Positions 34,426-41,554 of a DNA stretch of 64,000 nucleotides are shown piece after piece. The stretch is from Caballeronia choica (GTDB taxonomy: Bacteria; Pseudomonadota; Gammaproteobacteria; Burkholderiales; Burkholderiaceae). The position numbers and the translations under genes were made by a program. Under the pieces are notes generated by a model, which saw nothing but the letters and a program-made list of their open reading frames with translations, had not been told where the DNA came from and did not search any database. Where the stretch lies: NCBI RefSeq assembly GCF_001544535.1, contig NZ_FCON02000019.1:1-64000 (forward strand), in the 5' to 3' direction. The first letter of the stretch is position 1. Every line of letters begins with the position of its first letter.

Positions 34426-35658
34426 TCATGCCTTCGACAGCGCATCTACGCCGTGCCTGTCCCGCACGATCGCGAGCATGAGCGCCGTCACTCCGCACAA
34501 GCCGATGAGCGCCAGCAACATGCCTTTGCCCATATGAACCAGCACCCAGCCGCCGAGCGCCGGAAAGCCAAACACGCCGATGAAATATGAAGTGACGAAC
34601 CACGTCAGCGCGGCGTGCCGGTGCATTGCATCGGAATCGTTGACTGCCTGAGCCTCGATGACCGGATAGACGAGCCCGTACCCGGTGCCGAGCAACACCG
34701 CGGCGGCCGAATGGAACATCGGGCCATACGGCATCGCGTACATCGCCGCAATGCCGAGCACCATGAGCACCAGCAGCACTTTTGTAGCCACTTCGCGACG
34801 CACCTTGATCACGAATTGTCCGAGCAGCCATCGCGTTACCACGACCGTCACGGTGTAGACGCTGAAGAACGTGCCCGCTTGCGCGCGAGTCCCTTGCATC
34901 ATCGACATCTGGAACGTCATCAAGCCCGAGAACACGCAGGCGCCCAACGCGATCATGACAATCGGATAGGCGGCGCGCGTACGGAAGATCGCGCTGCTGT
35001 CGCGCAGCCATCGTTCCCGCACCGGCGCGGCGTGCGTGCGCGGCGTGACCCGGCCGAAGATCTCCAGCATGAGCGCCGCGATCACGCACAGTCCGCCGAT
35101 CGCGTAGAGCACGCCGCCGACCGTCCAGTGCCAATAGCGAATGGTGAGCGCCGCGAGCGCCGGGCCGCCGCTCATGCCTGTCATCTGGAACGTGCCGAGC
35201 CGAAGAAACCAGCGGCCGCGATCCGCGTCGCTCGTGCGCTCGGCCAGCGACATCGGCGCGGCCAGATAGAATGCGCCCCAGCCGAAGCCCATCAGGAACC
35301 CGGGCACCAGGTTGAACGGGCTCAGGCGCTCGATGAAGGCGAAACCTGCGACACCCAGGCCGACGCATAGCGCCGAGAGCGCGGTCATGCGCGCGGCGCC
35401 GACGCGCTGAGCGAACCAGCCGACGAGCGGCACGCCGACAAAGGTGCCGACCATGGCTCCTGCGAGCGCTTCTCCCGTGTCGAGATCGTTGCCGCCGAGA
35501 GTCCGGAAGTGCATCGAAAAGAGAAAGCTCGCGCCATAGCCGCACGCCGTGAGCAAGGTACCGACAAGCACGAAAAGAGCGTTGAACGGGCGCATGACGG
35601 AGGTCCGGGTCATCGGTAAAGGCGGGCGCATGGGCGAGTGGATGCCTTCGCTTCTCAT
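34426..35658 (-). CDS. MFS transporter
   Basis: A 410-residue membrane protein with about 12 helices: VGWFAQRVGAARMTALSALCVGLG after helix 2, and GWGAFYLAAPMSLAERTSDADRGRWF. Shared intergenic region with the LysR regulator at 35830, which could control it. Nine bases separate its stop from the TetR stop (convergent). Drug or metabolite efflux is plausible; substrate unknown. Confidence 0.8.
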   Translation of the reverse strand: MRSEGIHSPMRPPLPMTRTSVMRPFNALFVLVGTLLTACGYGASFLFSMHFRTLGGNDLDTGEALAGAMVGTFVGVPLVGWFAQRVGAARMTALSALCVGLGVAGFAFIERLSPFNLVPGFLMGFGWGAFYLAAPMSLAERTSDADRGRWFLRLGTFQMTGMSGGPALAALTIRYWHWTVGGVLYAIGGLCVIAALMLEIFGRVTPRTHAAPVRERWLRDSSAIFRTRAAYPIVMIALGACVFSGLMTFQMSMMQGTRAQAGTFFSVYTVTVVVTRWLLGQFVIKVRREVATKVLLVLMVLGIAAMYAMPYGPMFHSAAAVLLGTGYGLVYPVIEAQAVNDSDAMHRHAALTWFVTSYFIGVFGFPALGGWVLVHMGKGMLLALIGLCGVTALMLAIVRDRHGVDALSKA

Positions 35659-35829
35659 GATCGCATGACGGTCGAGGGCGCGCAGTGCGAGGCGCGTTCA
35701 ACGGCCAGCGAATGGTGAGCGGAAGCGCGGAACCGAAGGACAAGCCTCCCGTGGATCGACTCGCCGAGGTTGCTCCGCGATACCACGCCGATCAAAATAC
35801 AGTTCGAGCGGCCTCGGGGAATTTAAAAA

Positions 35830-36729
35830 ATGCGTCTGTCAAAGGTTGACCTGAATCTCTTCGTTGTCTTCGAAGCCGTCTATCGAACGCGAAACCTGAC
35901 GCGCGCAGCGGAGATGCTGTTCATCACTCAGCCTGCTGTCAGCAATGCGTTGGCGCGGATGCGCAAGGCATTCGACGACCCGCTTTTTGTCAGCACGCCG
36001 GCGGGCATGATTCCGACGCCCGCTTCGGAAAACATCATCGGCCGGGTTCGCGAGGCCCTGCAACTGCTCGACTCGAGTACTCATGTCGGGGGACGCTTCG
36101 ACCCCGCCACGTCGGAGCGTACGTTCCGGCTCAGCATGACCGACCTGACGGAGGCGCTCCTTCTGCCCGCGCTGGAGGAAGTGCTGCAGCGCCTCGCGCC
36201 CGGCATCCGGATCGAAAGCTACTTCACGACGCGCAAAGAGGTTCCCGAAGCGCTGGCCAGCAGTGCGGTCAATCTGGCGATCGACGCCCCGCTGCTCGAC
36301 GACCCCTACCTCGAGCAGGAGCCGCTGGGCCGCGACCGGTATGCGTGCATGCTGCGACACGACCATCCGTTTGCCCGGAAGAAACTGACGTTCGACGACT
36401 ACCTCGGGTTCGGTCATATCCACGTATCCAGTCGGCGCCAGGGACCGGGTCTCGTCGATGCGGAGCTGAACCGGCTGGGCCTCAGGCGATCGATTCAGAC
36501 GCGGGTCCAGCACTATCTGGTCGCGCCGTTGATCGCGATGCGAACCGATCTCGTCCTTACGGCGCCGCTCGTGCTGCTTCAGCGCTATGACGCGCGGATT
36601 CTGGAACTGCCGTTCGATCTTCCGGATCTGGAGTCGCATTGCTACTGGCATCGGAGCGTGACCGGCGACCCGGCTCATCGCTGGCTGCGTGAGCAGATCG
36701 GCCGGCTCATGCGGGAAATGAGCCAGTAG
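35830..36729 (+). CDS. LysR-family regulator (NodD/NagR-like group)
   Basis: A 299-residue LTTR: RLSKVDLNLFVVFEAVYRTRNLTRAAEMLFITQPAVSNALARMRKAFDDPLFV, then an effector domain. The DLNLFVVFEA...SNAL...DPLF pattern is that of the NodD-like branch that senses aromatic or fatty compounds. It lies upstream of the phosphatase-kinase-SDR-ACAD operon in the same direction and diverges from the MFS gene. Confidence 0.85.
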   Translation: MRLSKVDLNLFVVFEAVYRTRNLTRAAEMLFITQPAVSNALARMRKAFDDPLFVSTPAGMIPTPASENIIGRVREALQLLDSSTHVGGRFDPATSERTFRLSMTDLTEALLLPALEEVLQRLAPGIRIESYFTTRKEVPEALASSAVNLAIDAPLLDDPYLEQEPLGRDRYACMLRHDHPFARKKLTFDDYLGFGHIHVSSRRQGPGLVDAELNRLGLRRSIQTRVQHYLVAPLIAMRTDLVLTAPLVLLQRYDARILELPFDLPDLESHCYWHRSVTGDPAHRWLREQIGRLMREMSQ

Positions 36730-36764
36730 CCTGAGTCTGTAAGTGGAAGCGCCTGGTGTCACGA

Positions 36765-36821
36765 AAATTTATCGCTGGGTATCACAACAATAAATTTCCT
36801 GAATGACGCAGCGCTGGGTAT
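36765..36821. promoter_or_regulatory. AT-rich inverted repeat and direct repeats before the 4-hydroxy-acid-type operon
   Basis: AAATTTAT (36765-36772) and ATAAATTT (36790-36797) are perfect inverted arms. CGCTGGGTAT occurs twice in the same orientation (36773-36782 and 36812-36821). The block is strikingly AT-rich for this genome and lies 29-85 bp upstream of the histidine phosphatase start, where a LysR activator or other regulator would bind. Confidence 0.5.
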
Positions 36822-36849
36822 TCTCTAGCCATGTTGAAGCGAGGATGAC

Positions 36850-37524
36850 ATGGCAGAACTCTATCTGGTACGGCATGGGCAGGCGTCGTTCGGCGCCGAG
36901 AACTATGACGCGCTATCACCTTCAGGTCGTACCCAATCGCTCTGGCTCGGCGAGTACTTCGCCCAGGCGAGATTGCGGTTCGATCGCGTCGTCATCGGAA
37001 CGATGGAGCGGCATCGGCAAACGGCCGAGGGCATTCTCGCCGGAATGGGTGGCCCGCAAGTCGAGATCGCAGAAGACGCGGGCTTGAATGAATACGACTT
37101 CCAGGCGTTGTTTGCAGCCCTCGGTGAAGCGGGCTTGCCGCTGGGTTTGTCGGCCGCCAGTTCAAAGCGGGACTTTTATAAAGCGCTCCGGGAAGTGCTG
37201 CAACTTTGGGCCGACGACCGCTTGCCCGGCCGTGTTCCAGAGACGTGGAATCAATTCCAGACGCGGGTCCAGCGTGCGCGCGTCGATATCCAGCGGTCCG
37301 GCGGCAGGCGCGTTCTGGTGGTGAGTTCAGGTGGTCCGATCGCGGTAACTGCCCAACAGGTTCTGCAGGCGCCAGCCGCAACCGCGATTGCACTCAACAT
37401 GCAGATTCGCAACAGCAGCGTTTGCCAATACCTCTTCAAGGACGGCGCAATGTCGCTGGTCAGCTTCAATTCGGTGCCTCATCTCGAACGTGCCGACAGG
37501 CATGAATGTGTCACCTACGCCTGA
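36850..37524 (+). CDS. Histidine phosphatase superfamily protein
   Basis: A 224-residue phosphoglycerate-mutase-like phosphatase: YLVRHGQASFG (Arg8-His9-Gly10, phosphohistidine loop), GTMERHRQTAEGIL, and the second catalytic block VLVVSSGGPIAVTAQQVL, where the usual SHGG is SSGG, so the second His is replaced by Ser. First gene of an operon with an APH-type kinase, SDR and ACAD-like dehydrogenase. It may dephosphorylate an intermediate or correct side products. Confidence 0.8.
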   Translation: MAELYLVRHGQASFGAENYDALSPSGRTQSLWLGEYFAQARLRFDRVVIGTMERHRQTAEGILAGMGGPQVEIAEDAGLNEYDFQALFAALGEAGLPLGLSAASSKRDFYKALREVLQLWADDRLPGRVPETWNQFQTRVQRARVDIQRSGGRRVLVVSSGGPIAVTAQQVLQAPAATAIALNMQIRNSSVCQYLFKDGAMSLVSFNSVPHLERADRHECVTYA

Positions 37525-37576
37525 TCTCAATCGGGATTTCCTCTATATGAACCGCCCAAACGCTGCGTGAGGCACC

Positions 37577-38593
37577 ATGAATACCAGCCTTCAATTCGAC
37601 ATCGACGATCTGACTCGCTACTTGACGGCGCACGTGCCCGGATTTCAAGGTCCGTTGTCCGTCGAGAAATTTCCCGGCGGACAATCCAATCCGACGTTTC
37701 TCTTGAAAGCGCAAAGCGGTAGCTACGTGCTGAGGCGTCAACCGCCCGGCGCATTGCTCAAGTCCGCCCATGCCGTTGATCGCGAGTTTCGCGTGCTGTC
37801 GGCGCTCGGGCGGACACCGGTCCCGGTCGCCCGTGCGTATCACCTTTGCGAGGACCGCGCCGTCATCGGCAGCCTGTTCTACGTGATGAGCTACGAAGAC
37901 GGGCGCATCTTCTGGAATCCGGCGTTGCCCGAAGTGCCTGTCGAGGAACGCGCTTCCATCTACGACGCATCGCTCCGCACGATGGCGGCTCTCCACGACG
38001 TGGATATCGACGAAGCCGGCTTGTCGGACTACGGTCGCCCGGGCAACTATTTCGCGCGCCAGATCGACGTATGGACCAAGCAATATCGCGCCGCGCAGAC
38101 CGAACCACTGGAGGCGATGGAGTCGCTGATCGAGTGGCTGCCTGCGCACTGCCCGACGGAAGCCGGAAAGCCTTCGCTCGTGCATGGGGACTTCCGTATC
38201 GACAACCTCATATTCACGCGCGATGCGCCGCAGGTTCGTGCCGTGCTCGACTGGGAGCTATCCACGCTCGGCAATCCGCTGGCTGACATCGCGTACTTCT
38301 GCATGTGTTTGCGGCTTCCACCCAGCGGTCATATCGCCGGACTCGAAGGCCTGGATCGAGAGGCGCTGGGCGTGCCGGACGAAGCGTCGATTGTCGAGCG
38401 GTATTGCGAACTGCGGGGAATTTCGTCGATCGAGAACTGGAACTTCTACCTGGCGTTCAGCTTCTTCCGGCTCGCGGCGATCGCACAGGGCGTAAAGAAG
38501 CGGGCGTTGAGCGGTAACGCATCGAATGAAAAGGCGCGACAGGTGGGGGAGATGGCCGGGGTGCTTGCGAAGATGGGCATCGACCTGACCTGA
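37577..38593 (+). CDS. APH-family kinase, ACAD10/11 kinase-domain-like
   Basis: A 338-residue aminoglycoside/choline-kinase fold protein: nucleotide-lobe FPGGQSNPTFLLKAQSGSYVLRRQPPG, catalytic loop VHGDFRIDNLIF (Asp205, Asn210) and metal loop VLDWELSTLGNPLAD (Asp225). The LRRQPPG and DWELSTLGNPLAD blocks are characteristic of the kinase domain of mammalian ACAD10/11 and of bacterial homologues that phosphorylate 4-hydroxyacyl-CoA. Followed by SDR and ACAD genes, matching that pathway. Confidence 0.85.
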   Translation: MNTSLQFDIDDLTRYLTAHVPGFQGPLSVEKFPGGQSNPTFLLKAQSGSYVLRRQPPGALLKSAHAVDREFRVLSALGRTPVPVARAYHLCEDRAVIGSLFYVMSYEDGRIFWNPALPEVPVEERASIYDASLRTMAALHDVDIDEAGLSDYGRPGNYFARQIDVWTKQYRAAQTEPLEAMESLIEWLPAHCPTEAGKPSLVHGDFRIDNLIFTRDAPQVRAVLDWELSTLGNPLADIAYFCMCLRLPPSGHIAGLEGLDREALGVPDEASIVERYCELRGISSIENWNFYLAFSFFRLAAIAQGVKKRALSGNASNEKARQVGEMAGVLAKMGIDLT

Positions 38594-38636
38594 AGGCACG
38601 CAGGAAAATCGAAACATGGACATGGAGAGACTGATA

Positions 38637-39401
38637 GTGACGACTAATTTGTTCGACCTGGAAGGGAAGATTGCTCTGGTGACAGGCGCGAGCCGGGGCA
38701 TCGGTGAAGAGATCGCCAAACTGCTCGCGGAGCAGGGTGCTCATGTGATCGTGTCGAGCCGCAAACAGGAAGATTGCGAATCCGTGGCGCGCGAGATCAA
38801 GGAAGCGGGCGGGAGCGCTGAAACGCTGCCGTGCCATGTCGGGCGTATCGAGGATATCGTCAAGACCTTCGAGCATATTCGTGCAAGGCATGGTCGCCTG
38901 GACATCCTTGTCAACAACGCGGCGGCCAATCCGTATTTTGGCCACATTCTCGACACCGATCTGGCGTCGTTCGAAAAGACGGTGGAAGTCAACCTGCGCG
39001 GTTACTTCTTCATGTCCGTGGAAGCGGGCAAGCTGATGCGGGAGCACGGCGGTGGTGCGATCGTCAACACGGCTTCGGTCAACGCATTGCAGCCCGGCGA
39101 CAAGCAGGGCATCTACTCGATCACCAAAGCCGCCGTTGTCAACATGACGCGGGCATTCGCGAAGGAGTGCGGGCCGCTGGGGATTCGAGTGAATGCGCTG
39201 CTCCCCGGATTGACCAAAACCCGCTTCGCGGGGGCACTGTTCGACGATCCGGCCACCTACGAGAACTGGATGTCGCGCATTCCGCTGCGGCGTCACGCGG
39301 AACCTCGCGAGATGGCGGGCACCGTGCTTTACCTGGTGTCCGACGCTGCGAGCTATACGAATGGAGAGTGCATCGTCGTCGACGGTGGACTGACGATCTA
39401 G
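38637..39401 (+). CDS. Short-chain dehydrogenase/reductase
   Basis: A 254-residue classical SDR: DLEGKIALVTGASRGIGEEIAKLLAEQ, NNAAANPYFG, NTASVNALQPG, catalytic YSITKAAVVNM and C-terminal YTNGECIVVDGGLTI. The GTG at 38637 is chosen because GGAGAG lies seven bases upstream and family homology begins there; ATG 38616 would add seven residues. It probably oxidises the hydroxyacyl intermediate in the hydroxy-acid operon. Confidence 0.85.
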   Translation: MTTNLFDLEGKIALVTGASRGIGEEIAKLLAEQGAHVIVSSRKQEDCESVAREIKEAGGSAETLPCHVGRIEDIVKTFEHIRARHGRLDILVNNAAANPYFGHILDTDLASFEKTVEVNLRGYFFMSVEAGKLMREHGGGAIVNTASVNALQPGDKQGIYSITKAAVVNMTRAFAKECGPLGIRVNALLPGLTKTRFAGALFDDPATYENWMSRIPLRRHAEPREMAGTVLYLVSDAASYTNGECIVVDGGLTI

Positions 39402-39469
39402 TCGAGTGGTCGAAACGCGCGGTTGGCCGACGCGCCGACCACATCAATCAGCATACTGGAAGAGTAAAA

Positions 39470-40714
39470 ATGGATTTTGCATATAGCCCGAAAGTCGAAG
39501 CGCTGCGCACGCAGGTGCGAGCATTCATGGACGCACACATCGTTCCGCGCATCCGGCAATGGCACGACGAAGTGAGTGCGGGTCAATATCCGGTTTCCTT
39601 CATGGAGACTTTGAAGCAAAAGGCGCGAGACGAGGGTCTGTGGAACCTGTTCCTCCCGCATCTGCGCGATGACGAGCCCGGCACTCCCCTGACCAATCTC
39701 GAATACGCGCCGCTGGCTGAAATCATGGGTCGGGTGGCGTGGGCATCGGAGGTATTCAACTGCAATGCGCCGGACACGGGCAATATGGAACTGCTCCATA
39801 TGTTTGCGACGCCTGCTCAGCGCGAGCAGTGGCTCAAGCCCCTTCTAGACGGCAAGATCCGCTCGGCGTTCGCGATGACGGAGCCGGCTGTCGCCTCCTC
39901 GGACGCGACCAATATCACGACGTCGATTCGTCGCGACGGAGACGACTACGTCATCGACGGCCGGAAGTGGTTCATCACGAATGCGGCGCATCCGAATTGC
40001 AAGATCTTCATCGTGATGGGCAAGACCGATCCCAACGCGCCGAGCCACCTTCAGCAGAGCATGGTCCTCGTGCCCCGTGATACGCCCGGCATCAAGGTGA
40101 TCCGCAATATCACGGTGGTCAATCACGTGGCGCCGGAAGGACACTGCGAGATCGAATTCAACGGCGTGCGCGTGCCGCGGACGAATCTCCTCGGCGAAGA
40201 GGGCAGCGGCTTCGCGCTCGCGCAGGCGCGCCTTGGGCCGGGACGGATTCACCACTGCATGCGTTCGATCGGCGCCGCGGAACTGGCGCTCGAACTGATG
40301 GTGGAGCGGTCCCAGGCGCGCACGGCATTCGGAAAGCGGCTGCATGAGCATGGGTCAATCGCCGAATGGATTGCTAAGTCCAGAATCGAAATCGACCAGG
40401 CGCGACTGTTTGTTCTCAAGGCGGCGTGGATGATCGACAACGTGGGTGCGAAGGAGGCGCGCAAGGAGATCTCGATGATCAAGGCGCTCGTGCCGAATGT
40501 TCACACGGCCGTTTGCGAGCGGGCGATCCAGGTGTTCGGCGCGATGGGGCTGAGCCCCGATACGCCGCTGGCCGATAGCTGGACCTGGGGCCGTGCGCTG
40601 CGGTTCGCCGATGGCCCGGACGAGGTTCACTTGCAGAGCATTGCGCGAATGGAAATCAAGGCGCAGCGCTTTGAGCCGGGGAAGGACAATCCCTATCTGA
40701 TGGCGCACGCGTAA
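39470..40714 (+). CDS. Acyl-CoA dehydrogenase, ACAD10/11-like
   Basis: A 414-residue flavoenzyme with MTEPAVASSDATNITTSI, GRKWFITNAAHPNCKIFIVMGKT and a C-terminal ALRFADGPDEVHLQSIARMEI. The position of the catalytic Glu in EGTxE of ordinary acyl-CoA dehydrogenases reads DGPDEVH here. That is the ACAD10/11 hallmark, in enzymes that eliminate phosphate from 4-phosphoacyl-CoA instead of simple dehydrogenation. Only this start is consistent with homology; the frame is open far upstream in the SDR gene. Last gene of the operon. Confidence 0.9.
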   Translation: MDFAYSPKVEALRTQVRAFMDAHIVPRIRQWHDEVSAGQYPVSFMETLKQKARDEGLWNLFLPHLRDDEPGTPLTNLEYAPLAEIMGRVAWASEVFNCNAPDTGNMELLHMFATPAQREQWLKPLLDGKIRSAFAMTEPAVASSDATNITTSIRRDGDDYVIDGRKWFITNAAHPNCKIFIVMGKTDPNAPSHLQQSMVLVPRDTPGIKVIRNITVVNHVAPEGHCEIEFNGVRVPRTNLLGEEGSGFALAQARLGPGRIHHCMRSIGAAELALELMVERSQARTAFGKRLHEHGSIAEWIAKSRIEIDQARLFVLKAAWMIDNVGAKEARKEISMIKALVPNVHTAVCERAIQVFGAMGLSPDTPLADSWTWGRALRFADGPDEVHLQSIARMEIKAQRFEPGKDNPYLMAHA

Positions 40715-40741
40715 GACACGTTTGTCGCGTGTATCTGCGGA

Positions 40742-40787
40742 TGGCGCAGCCGACGTTTCCGGTAGAACGGGACGTCGGCAAGCGCCA
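40742..40787. terminator. Long bulged hairpin, likely bidirectional terminator
   Basis: TGGCGC (40742-40747) pairs with GCGCCA (40782-40787), GCCGACGT (40749-40756) with ACGTCGGC (40772-40779), and CCG with CGG inside. That is about 17 base pairs with small bulges. It lies 27 bp after the ACAD stop and 14 bp before the stop of the convergent TetR gene. No U-tract. Confidence 0.6.
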
Positions 40788-40801
40788 CGCATGCGATGCA
40801 G

Positions 40802-41491
40802 CTAGCACTTGCCGTCCAATCCACTCAACTGTGACCGCGTTTCCTCCGACGGCTCTGCAGTGAGTATGCTTTCGAACGTGTCCATCAAGCTGGACACGGC
40901 GAATTGCGGGGACCAGAGCCCTCCCGAATCGCCGTTGTCCCGACTGGCTTCCCACGCAGCCAGCGCGGCATTGCCATAAATGCCGACGAGCGAGAGCCTG
41001 TGATCCACTATCTCCGGTGGAATAGGGGAAAGCAGGTCTCGGAGCTTCGCGTTGCAACGCTGATATCCCAGATTCCACTTGTTTTCCAGCGCCTCTCGCA
41101 AGAACGCGCGGCTGTTCAACTGCAAGTTGGCGATCATGCGGATGTACGTCGCCTGACCCGTGCGATCCGCCAGATCGAGCATCGGATAGAGGAGCGCGCC
41201 CAATACCGCTCGCACGTCCATCTCCCCCTCTGCCTCCAGCATGTCGAGCCGCGCCTGACGGTCGTCGTCTATCAGGCGCGCGCCGTCGACTACCAGCTCA
41301 CGTGCCAGTTCAAGCTTGTTTCCGAAGTAGTAGCGCAGCGAGGCGCTGTTCCGTTGCCCCGCAGCGGAGATGATGTCCTGTACAGACACGCCGTCCAGTC
41401 CGCGCAGCGCGAACAGGCGCTGGGCTTCTTCTTTTAAGCGAATTCGTGTCTCCGCCCCGTCCGAGCGAAGGGTTTTCCCTGACGTCGTCAT
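40802..41491 (-). CDS. TetR/AcrR-family regulator
   Basis: A 229-residue regulator with HTH TRIRLKEEAQRLFALRGLDGVSVQDIISAAGQRNSASLRYYFGNKLELARELV. It is divergent, 63 bp from the monooxygenase-hydrolase fusion, and probably represses it. It carries a single C-terminal Cys at the last residue. Confidence 0.85.
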   Translation of the reverse strand: MTTSGKTLRSDGAETRIRLKEEAQRLFALRGLDGVSVQDIISAAGQRNSASLRYYFGNKLELARELVVDGARLIDDDRQARLDMLEAEGEMDVRAVLGALLYPMLDLADRTGQATYIRMIANLQLNSRAFLREALENKWNLGYQRCNAKLRDLLSPIPPEIVDHRLSLVGIYGNAALAAWEASRDNGDSGGLWSPQFAVSSLMDTFESILTAEPSEETRSQLSGLDGKC

Positions 41492-41509
41492 TACTTTACC
41501 GTGTCGAAT

Positions 41510-41535
41510 TAACTAACTACAATGCAATAACTAAC
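41510..41535. promoter_or_regulatory. Direct repeats TAACTAAC between TetR and the fusion gene
   Basis: TAACTAAC occurs at 41510-41517 and 41528-41535 in the same orientation, 18 bp apart, in the 63-bp divergent region. This is a candidate target of the adjacent TetR regulator, although TetR operators are usually palindromic. Confidence 0.3.
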
Positions 41536-41554
41536 CCAGTTGGAGAAACTTAAC

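Noticed and set aside
38831-39469. Upstream extension of the ACAD-like dehydrogenase frame
   Set aside because: It overlaps the SDR gene out of frame and lacks dehydrogenase homology.
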